Shown one piece after another: positions 45,082 through 53,003 of a stretch of 64,000 nt of DNA. A program made the position numbers and the translations under genes. Origin of the DNA: Nocardioides kribbensis (GTDB taxonomy: Bacteria; Actinomycetota; Actinomycetes; Propionibacteriales; Nocardioidaceae). The notes below the pieces were generated by a model. It ran no database searches and was not told the origin of the DNA. It saw nothing but the letters and a program-made list of their open reading frames with translations. Each line of letters opens with the position of its first letter. Position 1 is the stretch's first letter. The stretch spans positions 312,501 to 376,500 of the forward strand of contig NZ_JADCLL010000001.1 of assembly GCF_015070375.1 (NCBI RefSeq), written 5' to 3'.

Positions 45082-46374
45082 ATGGCCCCTCTCGGACTGC
45101 GCCGCCCCGCCCGCCCCGCCGGCGGTCCCGCCCACCGCGGCAGCCGCCTGAGCGCGTGCGCCGCCGCCGTGCTCGCCGCCGCGCTCCTCGCCCCCGCGGC
45201 ACCGACCGCCCAGGCGGCACAGGCGACGCCCGACGGCCACGGCCCCACGGACTCCCGCACCGCGGCTCCCGGGAGCACCGCCGACCTTCACACCGACCCC
45301 GACCCCGCCGCCGCCCCCCGGGCCGTGCCGCGGCTGACGGTGTCGCGGGTGGCCTCCGGTCTCGACCACCCGTGGGACGTCCGCTCCATCGGCGAGGGAC
45401 GGCTCCTGGTGACCCAGCGCGACCGCGCGGCCCTCACCGTGGTCGAGGGCGGCGAGACCCGCGACGTCGACTTCCCCTCCGACCAGGTCTGGGTCTCCGG
45501 GGAGACCGGCCTCATGGGTCTCGAGGTCGATCCGCGCTTCGCCGACAACGGCCGCATCTACACCTGCCAGGGCGCCACCACCGCCGGCGGCGGCCACGAC
45601 GTGCGCGTCGTCGCCTGGACCCTCGACGACGCCGCCACCACCGCGACCCGCGCCAAGGTGCTCCTCAAGGGCCTGCCCGCCTCCTCCGGGCGCCACGGCG
45701 GCTGCCGCCTCCTCATCGCTCGCGACGGGTCGCTGCTCGTCGGCACCGGTGACGCCGCGGTCGGCACGAACCCCCGCGACCTGACCTCGCTGGGCGGCAA
45801 GACCCTGCGCCTCGACCGCCGCACGGGGGCCCCGTGGCCGGGCAACCCCTTCCCCCGCGCGAAGGTGCGCAGCAAGCGCTACGTCCACACCTACGGACAC
45901 CGCAACGTGCAGGGCCTGGCCCAGCGCGCCGACGGCAGCCTGTGGTCGGTGGAGCAGGGCAGCTTCCGCGACGACGAGGTCAACAGGCTCCGCAACGGCG
46001 GCGACTACGGCTGGCACCCCGTCCCCGGCTACAACGAGCAGGTGCCGATGACCGACCGGTCGCTGCCTGGCACCCAGGTCGCCGCACGGTGGCGCTCGGG
46101 CCCCTCGACCGTCGCCACGTGCGGTGCGACCTTCGTGCGCGGGAAGCAGTGGGGCGCCCTGCGGGGAGCCTTGGCCGTGGCGGTGCTCAAGGACACCGAG
46201 GTGCTCTTCCTGACCTTCGACGCGCGGGGTGACCTGCGCAAGGTCCGCTCCCCCGCGGCGCTCAAGGAGCACGGCCGCATCCGCCAGGTCACCCAGGCGC
46301 CGGGCGGCGCGCTGCTGCTGACCACCGACAACGGCGACGGGAACGACGTCGTGCTGCGGGTCACCCCGGCCTGA
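45082..46374 (+). CDS. exported PQQ-dependent sugar dehydrogenase (glucose/sorbosone type)
   Basis: A 430-residue secreted six-bladed propeller. Signal peptide about 1-46 (AQAAQA). The mature domain opens with VASGLDHPWDVRSIGEGRLLVTQRD, has TGLMGLEVDPRFADNGRIYTCQG, and carries YGHRNVQGLAQRADGSLWSVEQG, the calcium/PQQ-binding region of the soluble glucose dehydrogenase family. No PQQ synthesis genes are in the window, so the cofactor may be imported or the protein may be a non-PQQ homologue. Confidence 0.87.
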   Translation: MAPLGLRRPARPAGGPAHRGSRLSACAAAVLAAALLAPAAPTAQAAQATPDGHGPTDSRTAAPGSTADLHTDPDPAAAPRAVPRLTVSRVASGLDHPWDVRSIGEGRLLVTQRDRAALTVVEGGETRDVDFPSDQVWVSGETGLMGLEVDPRFADNGRIYTCQGATTAGGGHDVRVVAWTLDDAATTATRAKVLLKGLPASSGRHGGCRLLIARDGSLLVGTGDAAVGTNPRDLTSLGGKTLRLDRRTGAPWPGNPFPRAKVRSKRYVHTYGHRNVQGLAQRADGSLWSVEQGSFRDDEVNRLRNGGDYGWHPVPGYNEQVPMTDRSLPGTQVAARWRSGPSTVATCGATFVRGKQWGALRGALAVAVLKDTEVLFLTFDARGDLRKVRSPAALKEHGRIRQVTQAPGGALLLTTDNGDGNDVVLRVTPA

Positions 46375-46492
46375 CCGGACCCGGCCTGACCGGACCCGGC
46401 CCGACCCCGGCCCGACCCCGGCCGCACCCGGGTCACCCCTTGGGGCGATGAGGCACGCTCGGCACCACCTCGCCCCCGCACCAGGAGACCCG

Positions 46493-47806
46493 GTGGACCA
46501 ACAGACCCTGATCAACGCAGCCCTCGTGCTGGCCTTCGTGCTCGTCGGCGGGGTGTTCGCCGGCACCGAGATCGCGCTGGTCTCCCTGCGCGAGAGCCAG
46601 GTCAGCGACTTCGAGAAGCGCGGCGGGCGCGCCGGACGCGTCGCCCACGTCGCGCGCCAGCCCAACCGCTTCCTCGCCGCCGTGCAGATCGGCGTGACCG
46701 TGGCCGGCTTCTTCTCCGCCGCCTACGGCGCCTCGACGCTCGCGCCCGACTTCGCGCCGTTCCTCGTCAGCGCGGGCCTGCCCGAGGCGGCGGCCGACAC
46801 CGCCGCGCTGGTCCTGCTCACCCTCGTCGTGGCCTACGTCAGCCTCGTGCTGGGCGAGCTGGTGCCCAAGCGCATCGCGCTGCAGCGCTCCGCCGGCGTC
46901 GCCCTGGTCGTCGGGCCGCCGCTCGACCGCTTCGCCAACCTCATGCGCCCGGTGATCTGGCTGCTCTCGAAGTCGACCGACGCCGTGGTGCGCCTGGTCG
47001 GCGGTGACCCCCACGCGGCCTCGGAGGAGATGAGCGAGGACGAGCTGCGCTACATGGTCGACCAGCACGAGGGCCTCGGCGAGAGCGAGCGCCAGATCCT
47101 CGTCGACGTCTTCGACGCCGGCGACCGCACGCTGGTGGAGGTGATGCGACCCCGCGCCGACGTGACGGTGCTGCGCGTCGAGGACACCGTGGCCCAGGCC
47201 TTCGCCACGATCCGCGACAACCCCTTCTCCCGCTACCCCGTCATCGGGCGCGACGTCGACGACGTCCGCGGCTTCGTGCACGTGCGCGACCTCTTCGGCG
47301 CCGACCCCGACGACCCCACCGACACCGTCGAGCAGCACCTGCGCGCGGTGACCCACCTGCCCGGCACCAACCGGGTGCTGCCCACCCTGACCTGGATGCG
47401 CAAGCAGCGGGCCCACCTCGCGGTCGTCGTCGACGAGTACGGCGGCACCGACGGCATCGTCACCCTCGAGGACCTGGTCGAGGAGCTGGTCGGCGAGATC
47501 GACGACGAGTACGACGACCCCGCGACCCACCAGCGCACCTCCGACGACGGCGAGGTCGACGCCGCGCTGACCATCGAGGAGTTCGCGGCCCAGACCGGCG
47601 TGGAGCTGGCCGACGGACCCTACGAGACGGCCGCGGGCTACGTGCTGCACCGCCTCGGGCGCATCCCGGACGTCGGCGACGACCTCGCCGTCGGTGGGCA
47701 CACCCTCGTCGTCACCGGCCGCGAGGGCGCGCGCCTGACCCGGCTGTCGGTGAAGCAGGTCGAGCCCGACCCGGGGGCGGGCACGGCGACCACGGCCGAC
47801 GCCTGA
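46493..47806 (+). CDS. CNNM/CorC-type membrane protein with CBS domains
   Basis: A 437-residue hemolysin-family protein. The N-terminal DUF21 membrane domain (about 5-200) has four hydrophobic segments and SLRESQVSDFEKRGGRAG. Two CBS motifs follow (about 215-340, MRPRADVTVLRVEDT...) that bind nucleotides, then a CorC_HlyC domain (about 350-430). The family exports or regulates magnesium and other divalent cations. GTG 46493 follows AGGAGA. The sequence is complete; hemolytic activity should not be inferred from the family name. Confidence 0.92.
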   Translation: MDQQTLINAALVLAFVLVGGVFAGTEIALVSLRESQVSDFEKRGGRAGRVAHVARQPNRFLAAVQIGVTVAGFFSAAYGASTLAPDFAPFLVSAGLPEAAADTAALVLLTLVVAYVSLVLGELVPKRIALQRSAGVALVVGPPLDRFANLMRPVIWLLSKSTDAVVRLVGGDPHAASEEMSEDELRYMVDQHEGLGESERQILVDVFDAGDRTLVEVMRPRADVTVLRVEDTVAQAFATIRDNPFSRYPVIGRDVDDVRGFVHVRDLFGADPDDPTDTVEQHLRAVTHLPGTNRVLPTLTWMRKQRAHLAVVVDEYGGTDGIVTLEDLVEELVGEIDDEYDDPATHQRTSDDGEVDAALTIEEFAAQTGVELADGPYETAAGYVLHRLGRIPDVGDDLAVGGHTLVVTGREGARLTRLSVKQVEPDPGAGTATTADA

Positions 47807-47831
47807 GCCCGGGGCGGCCCCGTCGGGGGGG

Positions 47832-48143
47832 CTAGTCCGCCCAGCCCCACCAGGCCGCGCCGGCGACGACCGTCGCGAAGAGCACCACGAAGCCGACCAC
47901 CGGCACCCACGGCACCCAGGTGGGGTGCAGGCTCCACCAGGCCGCGGCCACCAGTAGCAGGAGGGCCCAGAAGGCCAGCAGCAGGGCCTGGCCCCACCAC
48001 GGCGTGACCGGGCCGCTCGCGGCGTACAGGAAGAAGACCGCGGCCATGCCGGCCATGCCTACGAAGGGCCACGGGGAGGCGGCGTCCGCGCGGCGCGGCG
48101 GGCGACCGGGCCGGCCCCGCCCCCCGCCCCAGCCGGAGGCCAC
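47832..48143 (-). CDS. small integral membrane protein, Trp-rich
   Basis: A 103-residue protein with a Gly/Arg-rich start and three hydrophobic segments (about 27-46, 51-69, 76-98) full of Trp. No family recognised. It lies 2 bp after the small 71-residue gene on the same strand, so they share an operon, and converges on the CNNM gene. No key residues to assign a function. Confidence 0.7.
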   Translation of the reverse strand: MASGWGGGRGRPGRPPRRADAASPWPFVGMAGMAAVFFLYAASGPVTPWWGQALLLAFWALLLLVAAAWWSLHPTWVPWVPVVGFVVLFATVVAGAAWWGWAD

Positions 48144-48145
48144 CG

Positions 48146-48361
48146 TCAGCGGGGGTCCCCGCCGGCGGCGGGGGCGTCGTCGTTCCAGTCCGGGTCGCTG
48201 TCCCAGTCCTCGTTGCGCTGAGCGGCCTTTTCCAGGGCACGCTCGGCCTCGGCCCGCGTAGCGTAGGGGCCGAGCCGGTCCTTGCTGGGGCTCAGGTCCT
48301 CGGTGGTCTCCACCCGGTGGAGCTTGACGTTGAACCAGTACTCGCCGTCGCTGTCAGCCAT
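48146..48361 (-). CDS. small conserved soluble protein divergent from map
   Basis: A 71-residue protein: [53 protein letters not shown]. The centre resembles a SPOR-like fragment ([13 protein letters not shown]) and the end is acidic. Homologues next to methionine aminopeptidase are common in actinobacteria. The start is fixed by -10 TAGTTT 7 nt upstream, which overlaps the -10 of map on the other strand. Function unknown. Confidence 0.8.
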   Translation of the reverse strand: MADSDGEYWFNVKLHRVETTEDLSPSKDRLGPYATRAEAERALEKAAQRNEDWDSDPDWNDDAPAAGGDPR

Positions 48362-48368
48362 GGGGGCG

Positions 48369-48378
48369 AAACTACACT
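48369..48378. promoter_or_regulatory. bidirectional promoter with overlapping -10 hexamers (map / 71-aa gene)
   Basis: AAACTACACT reads TAGTTT on the minus strand (48369-48374) and TACACT on the plus strand (48373-48378), sharing the TA pair. Spacers to the start codons are 7 and 8 nt, so both mRNAs would be leaderless. Confidence 0.6.
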
Positions 48379-48386
48379 TCACGCCC

Positions 48387-49250
48387 GTGACCCCTCCCGC
48401 AGCCGCCCCCGTGACCCCGGCCGCCGTCAGCCCGCGCCGCCCGGTGCCCGCCCACATCGCGCGCCCCGAGTACGTCGACCGCCCCGCCCCCGCGCCCTTC
48501 GAGGGCAGCGAGGTCAAGGACGCCGAGACCATCGAGCGCATGCGCGCGGCCTGCCGCCTGGCCGCCCAGGCCCGCGAGACCGTCGGCGCGGCGGTGCAGC
48601 CCGGGGTCACCACCGACGAGCTCGACCGCCTCGGCCACGAGTTCCTGTGCGACCACGGCGCCTACCCCTCCACGCTCGGCTACCGCGGCTTCCCCAAGTC
48701 GCTGTGCTCCAGCGTCAACGAGGTCGTCTGCCACGGCATCCCCGACAGCCGCGTGGTCGAGGACGGCGACATCGTCAACATCGACATCACCGCCTACCTC
48801 GACGGCGTGCACGGCGACACCAACGCCACCTTCCTCGCCGGCGACGTCGACGAGGAGTCGCGGCTGCTGGTCGAGCGCACCCGCGAGGCGCTCGACCGGG
48901 CGGTCAAGGCGGTCAAGCCCGGCCGACGGCTCAACGTCATCGGCCGGGTGATCGAGACCTACGCCCGTCGCTTCGACTACGGCGTGGTCCGCGAGTTCAC
49001 CGGCCACGGCATCGGCACCCACTTCCACTCCGGGCTCGTGGTGCCGCACTACGACGACCCGCACTACGACGACGTCATCAACGTCGGCATGACCTTCACC
49101 ATCGAGCCCATGCTCAACCTCGGCACCCACGAGTGGACCATGTGGGACGACGGCTGGACGGTGGCGACCAAGGACCTACGGCGCTCGGCGCAGTTCGAGC
49201 ACACCCTCCTCGTCACCGCCGACGGCGCCGAGGTCCTCACCCACCCCTGA
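48387..49250 (+). CDS. map: type I methionine aminopeptidase
   Basis: Removes the initiator Met from nascent proteins. A 287-residue enzyme with all five metal ligands: Asp in [10 protein letters not shown] and GDTNATF, His in GHGIGTHFH, Glu in TIEPML and Glu in QFEHT. The N-terminal 40-residue extension is Pro-rich, as in the actinobacterial type Ic form that binds the ribosome. GTG 48387 is placed by the -10 box. Its last 75 bp overlap the 3' end of a convergent transporter gene. Confidence 0.95.
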   Translation: MTPPAAAPVTPAAVSPRRPVPAHIARPEYVDRPAPAPFEGSEVKDAETIERMRAACRLAAQARETVGAAVQPGVTTDELDRLGHEFLCDHGAYPSTLGYRGFPKSLCSSVNEVVCHGIPDSRVVEDGDIVNIDITAYLDGVHGDTNATFLAGDVDEESRLLVERTREALDRAVKAVKPGRRLNVIGRVIETYARRFDYGVVREFTGHGIGTHFHSGLVVPHYDDPHYDDVINVGMTFTIEPMLNLGTHEWTMWDDGWTVATKDLRRSAQFEHTLLVTADGAEVLTHP

Positions 49251-50177
49251 GCCCGCCCCCGCCGCCGCACGCGAGCCCCGGCGCCGGCGCCACGCGTGGG
49301 GCAGCAGCACACCCCCCACCACGAGCACCCCGCCGAGCACCTCGGCCAGCGCGGGGGTCTCCCCCAGCACCAGCCACGCGGTCGTGATGCCGGTGACCGG
49401 CACCAGCATCGAGAAGGGCGCGACCGCGCTCGAGGGGTTGCGCCGCAGCAGCAGCGTCCACAGCCCGCTGCCGACCAGGGTGCCGACGACCACGGTGTAG
49501 AGCAGGCCCAGGTTGGCCGCGGCCGCCTCGGGCGCGGCGCCCGGACCCACGGCGGAGCCGAGCGACGCGAGGATCCGGTCCGGCCCCTCGACCAGGAGCG
49601 AGAGCGCCAGCATCGGCAGCGGCGGCACGACCGTCATCCACAGCATGAGCGCGAAGGGCGAGGCGCCCGCCGGCGCGGCCTGGGCCTGGGCCTGACGCGA
49701 GGCGATGTTGCCCAGGGCCCAGCCCAGCGCCCCCAGCAGCACCAGCACCGTCGGCAGCAGCGAGACCGTCAGGCCGCGGTAGGCCGCGATCACCAGCAGC
49801 CCGGTCAGGGCCACCGCGATGCCCATCCAGGTCGCGCGGGAGGGGCGCTCGCCCAGGCACGCCGCCGCGATCAGCACCGTGAAGGGAGCGGAGGCCTGGA
49901 GCACCAGCGAGGACAGCCCGACCGGCATGCCGGCGGCCATGCCGGCGTAGAGGAACACGAACTGGAGCACGCCGAAGCCCACGCCGTAGCCGACCAGCCA
50001 GCGCGCGGGCACCTGCGGGCGCCGCACCAGCAGCAGCGTGGGCAGCGCGATCACGGCGAAGCGCAGCGCGACCAGGAACATCGGCGGGTAGTGCTCCAGG
50101 GAGGCGTGGATGGCCAGGAAGTTCACACCCCAGCAGACCGAGACGAGCACGGCGAGCAGGGCGTCGCGGCGGGTCAC
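49176..50177 (-). CDS. EamA family (drug/metabolite) transporter
   Basis: A membrane protein of about 333 residues with ten hydrophobic segments and two EamA repeats: [29 protein letters not shown] in the first and [20 protein letters not shown] opening the second. RhaT-like, typical of amino-acid or metabolite exporters. GTG 50177 has a GGTGG-like site; the longer start at 50219 is an alternative. The C-terminal 30 residues ([19 protein letters not shown]...) are read antisense to the end of map and are probably a run-on tail. Paired with a divergent LysR gene. Confidence 0.87.
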   Translation of the reverse strand: MTRRDALLAVLVSVCWGVNFLAIHASLEHYPPMFLVALRFAVIALPTLLLVRRPQVPARWLVGYGVGFGVLQFVFLYAGMAAGMPVGLSSLVLQASAPFTVLIAAACLGERPSRATWMGIAVALTGLLVIAAYRGLTVSLLPTVLVLLGALGWALGNIASRQAQAQAAPAGASPFALMLWMTVVPPLPMLALSLLVEGPDRILASLGSAVGPGAAPEAAAANLGLLYTVVVGTLVGSGLWTLLLRRNPSSAVAPFSMLVPVTGITTAWLVLGETPALAEVLGGVLVVGGVLLPHAWRRRRGSRAAAGAGSGVGEDLGAVGGDEEGVLELRRAP

Positions 50178-50266
50178 CGGCGGTCCACCCGGCGCGGGAC
50201 GTGCGTGAGGGTCATGCACCCAGCCTGGGGCCTCCCACCGTGAAGATCCATGTCATCGTGCTGCAG

Positions 50267-50280
50267 CTACTGCGTAGTCT
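50267..50280 (+). promoter_or_regulatory. lysR promoter: -10 TAGTCT with overlapping palindrome
   Basis: The -10 TAGTCT (50275-50280) is 6 nt before ATG 50287. The palindrome CTAC-TGC-GTAG (50267-50277) overlaps it, preceded by GCTGCAGC; probably an autoregulation site for the LysR protein. Confidence 0.5.
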
Positions 50281-50286
50281 TCCTTC

Positions 50287-51339
50287 ATGGACGTCCCGAC
50301 CGGGCAGGCCCCGCCCCCGCGCCACCTCGACGTCCGGCGGCTGGGGCTGCTGCGCGACCTCGAGCGGCTCGGCACCGTCACCGCGGTGGCCCGGCGCGCC
50401 CACCTGACCCCCACGGCGGTCTCCCAGCAGCTCAAGACCCTGGAGCGCGAGGCCGGCGCCAGCCTGCTGCGCCGGGTCGGTCGCCGCGTCGAGCTCACCG
50501 ACGCCGGCCGGGTGCTCTGCGACGCCGCGGGCGAGGTCGAGCAGGCGCTCGAGCGCGTGCAGGCCCGGTGGGACGACTACCACGGCGAGGTGCGGGGCAC
50601 CGTGCGGCTCAGCGTCTTCCCCACCGCCGCGCAGGGTCTGCTCCCCCACCTGCTCACCGCCCTCGCCCGCCACCCCGGTCTGGAGCTGGAGGTGGTCGAG
50701 GCCGACCTCCACGGCGACGAGTACGCCGCGCGCACCGACCTCGCCGACGTCGTCCTGGCCCACCGCGCGTCGGTCGACGGCGCGTGGTCGGGCGCGGTGT
50801 CGCAGGCCCTGTGGCGACGGCGCGGCGTGCGGGTGGTCGACCTGGTCGAGGAGCCGCTCGACGTGGGTGTGCCGCCCGGTCACCCCCTGGCCGGCACCAC
50901 CCGGCCGGTCGAGGTCGAGGACGTGCGCGCCGAGACCTGGATCGGGGTGCCGGCGGGCTGGCCCTTCGACCGGGCGCTGCTGGCGTGGTTCGCCGCCGCG
51001 GGCGCGCCGGCGCCGCAGGTGACGCACCGCTTCGCCGACCTCCGCACCCAGCAGGCGCTCGTGGGCGCCGGGCACGGCCTCGCCCTGCTGCCGCGCCACG
51101 CCGCCCGCCTGGGTGACACGGGCCCGGGAGCCGGCTCGGGGGCGGGCAGGCCGGTGCTGCTGCCCACCGCCGCGCCCGTGCAGACCCGGCGCATCGCCGC
51201 GCTCGCCCGCGCCGACCAGGCCGAGCGGGCCGCGGTGCGGGTGGTGCTGGAGGCGCTGCGCGAGGTGGCGCCGCGCTACTCCGGACACGCCGCGGTCGCG
51301 ACGGCCCCGACGTCCCGCGGCGACCGCGAGGACGGCTGA
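50287..51339 (+). CDS. LysR family transcriptional regulator
   Basis: A 350-residue regulator. The winged helix-turn-helix is at about 15-75 (RRAHLTPTAVSQQLKTLEREAGASLLRR). The effector domain, about 100-320, is a periplasmic-binding-like fold starting VRLSVFPTAAQGLLP. It is divergent from the EamA transporter, a classic regulator-transporter arrangement, so it likely activates export of an amino acid or similar effector. The C-terminal 25 residues are variable. Confidence 0.9.
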   Translation: MDVPTGQAPPPRHLDVRRLGLLRDLERLGTVTAVARRAHLTPTAVSQQLKTLEREAGASLLRRVGRRVELTDAGRVLCDAAGEVEQALERVQARWDDYHGEVRGTVRLSVFPTAAQGLLPHLLTALARHPGLELEVVEADLHGDEYAARTDLADVVLAHRASVDGAWSGAVSQALWRRRGVRVVDLVEEPLDVGVPPGHPLAGTTRPVEVEDVRAETWIGVPAGWPFDRALLAWFAAAGAPAPQVTHRFADLRTQQALVGAGHGLALLPRHAARLGDTGPGAGSGAGRPVLLPTAAPVQTRRIAALARADQAERAAVRVVLEALREVAPRYSGHAAVATAPTSRGDREDG

Positions 51340-51374
51340 CCCACCCCGGGCCCCGAGGCCGGGTCAGGTCAGGG

Positions 51375-51812
51375 TCAGGTCAGGTCGTCGAAGGACCGCT
51401 CGCCGGCCTCGGCGAGGCGCCGCTCGACGCGCAGCACCGCGACCTCGTGCTCGGGGTCGCCCGACATCGCCGCGGCCAGCCGCAGGTGGGGCAGGGCGTC
51501 GGCGAGGCGGCTCTGGCGCTCCAGGGCGCGCCCCAGCGCGTGGCGCGCCCACAGGTCGTCGGGCTTCTCCTCCACCAGGCCGGCCAGCTCGGCCTCGGCC
51601 TTCGTCAGCTGGGCGCGCAGCAGGTACGCCCAGGCGCGCAGGGTCCGCAGCCCCGAGCTGGTCGGGTCGAGGGCGAGCGCGGGCTCGAGCACGGCGAGCG
51701 CCTCGGCCGGCGCGCGGCGCACGAGCAGGTCGTGGGCGACGCGGTAGGCCGACTCCGCGCCGGTCTGGCCGGGGAACACGAGGGGCGGGGGCACCAGGTC
51801 GTCGGAGGACAC
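51375..51812 (-). CDS. tetratricopeptide-repeat protein
   Basis: A 145-residue cytosolic protein of helical TPR-like repeats: AYRVAHDLLVRRAPAEALAVLEPALALDP, LRAWAYLLRAQLTKAEAEL, and ARHALGRALERQSRLADALPHLRLA. It acts as a protein-binding scaffold; its partner is unknown. GTG 51812 is set by a -10 TACCGT 6 nt upstream on the minus strand, which overlaps the rnpB -10. It converges on lysR. Confidence 0.85.
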   Translation of the reverse strand: MSSDDLVPPPLVFPGQTGAESAYRVAHDLLVRRAPAEALAVLEPALALDPTSSGLRTLRAWAYLLRAQLTKAEAELAGLVEEKPDDLWARHALGRALERQSRLADALPHLRLAAAMSGDPEHEVAVLRVERRLAEAGERSFDDLT

Positions 51813-51818
51813 GCCCCC

Positions 51819-51828
51819 ACGGTACGTT
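51819..51828. promoter_or_regulatory. bidirectional promoter with overlapping -10 hexamers (rnpB / TPR gene)
   Basis: ACGGTACGTT reads TACCGT on the minus strand (51819-51824) and TACGTT on the plus strand (51823-51828), sharing the TA pair. The plus-strand start 8 nt downstream coincides with the predicted 5' end of RNase P RNA. Confidence 0.65.
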
Positions 51829-51835
51829 CTCTCCT

Positions 51836-52240
51836 GCGGACGGGCTGGCCGGGCGACCGCGTCGTCTCCCTCGGGAGGCGCCGAGGAAGGTCCGGGCTCC
51901 ACAGGGCGTGGTGGTGGGTAACGCCCACCCGGGGTGACCCGCGGGACAGTGCCACAGAGAACAGACCGCCGCCGAGGGCTCCGGCCCGAGGCGGTAAGGG
52001 TGAAACGGTGGTGCAAGAGACCACCAGCGCCCCGGGCGACCGGGGCGGCTAGGCAAACCCCACCTGGAGCAAGGTCAAGAAGTGCGGAGCCGCGAGGCCC
52101 CGCACGCGTGCACGTCTGAGGGTGACCCGCCCGAGTGCACGGGTAGACCGCTGGAGGCTGTCGGCAACGGCAGTCGTAGATGGATGGTCGCCGCCGGCGC
52201 GAGCCGGCACAGAACCCGGCCTACAGGCCAGCCCGTCCGC
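51836..52240 (+). ncRNA. rnpB: RNase P RNA, bacterial type A
   Basis: The catalytic RNA that matures tRNA 5' ends. Highly conserved strings are present in order: GAGGAAGGTCCGGGCTCCAC near the 5' side (CR-I), GGTAAGGGTGAAACGGTGG, GCAAGAGACCACCAGC, GAAGTGCGGAGCCGCGAGGC, and the 3' ACAGAACCCGGCCTACAGGC (CR-V). Helix P1 closes the ends: GCGGACGGGCTGGCC (51836-51850) pairs with GGCCAGCCCGTCCGC (52226-52240). About 405 nt, normal for actinobacteria. Open frames across it are spurious. Confidence 0.96.
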
Positions 52241-52295
52241 ACCCCCGGGGCCCGCTGCTGCTCGAGTGCCCCTTCACCCCGGGACGCGGAGGTCC

Positions 52296-52301
52296 TAGGG
52301 T
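52296..52301 (+). promoter_or_regulatory. -10 hexamer of the GNAT gene (leaderless)
   Basis: TAGGGT, 6 nt before ATG 52308. Confidence 0.5.
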
Positions 52302-52307
52302 CGCGAG

Positions 52308-52901
52308 ATGCCCGAGTTCACCTGGCTCCCGGCCCACCGCGCCTCCGCCGAGGACGTCGCGGCCGTGTTCGCGACGGGCGGGGCGAGCAGGTGCCGCTGC
52401 CAGGGCCTGAAGGCGCCGGGCTGGATCTGGCGCGACACCACCCAGGAGCAGCGGGAGGCGGCGTTGGTCGCGCAGACCGCCTGCGGCACCGACGGCCCGA
52501 CCTCCGGCCTCGTCGGCTACGTCGACGGCGAGCCCGCCGGCTGGGTCGCCATCGAGCCGCGGGAGCACTACCCCCGCATCTGGAGCCGCAAGCAGCCCTG
52601 GATGCGTCAGGACCCCGAGCTGTCCGGCGTCTGGTCGGTGACCTGCTTCGTGGTGCGGTCGGGCTGGCGCAGGACCGGTCTCACCTACGAGCTCGCCGCG
52701 GCCACCGTCGAGTACGGCGCGCAGGTCGGCGCCCACGTCCTCGAGGGCTACCCGATCGAGCCCGCCCCGGGGCGCACCGTCATCTGGGACGAGGCGTCGG
52801 TCGGGCTCCTCCAGGTCTTCCTCGAGGCCGGCTACGAGGTCGTCTCCTCCCCCACCCTGCGCCGCCGCGTCGTGCGGTACCGGCTGTCCGCCGGGGCCTG
52901 A
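52308..52901 (+). CDS. GNAT family acetyltransferase
   Basis: A 197-residue protein of the GNAT superfamily. VGYVDGEPAGWVAIEPREHYPR covers strands 2-4, WSVTCFVVRSGWRRTGLTYELAAATVEYGAQVGAHVLEGYPIEP the acetyl-CoA-binding core (a weakly kept RxGLT loop) and LLQVFLEAGYEVVSS the last strand. The N-terminal CRCQG Cys cluster is a feature of this sub-group. The substrate is unknown. Immediately downstream of rnpB, with its own -10. Confidence 0.8.
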   Translation: MPEFTWLPAHRASAEDVAAVFATGGASRCRCQGLKAPGWIWRDTTQEQREAALVAQTACGTDGPTSGLVGYVDGEPAGWVAIEPREHYPRIWSRKQPWMRQDPELSGVWSVTCFVVRSGWRRTGLTYELAAATVEYGAQVGAHVLEGYPIEPAPGRTVIWDEASVGLLQVFLEAGYEVVSSPTLRRRVVRYRLSAGA

Positions 52902-53003
52902 GCCGAGACCGCGCCGCGTCCCGGGCGGGGCCGCGGCGCAGGGGGTGCCCGCACCACCCCGGGGGGCCTCGCGCACGAGACGGCGTCCGTGCTTGGGTGA
53001 CCC

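Noticed and set aside
51934-52500. Coding frames overlapping the RNase P RNA
   Set aside because: All conserved RNase P RNA blocks and helix P1 are present; protein frames across it are accidental.
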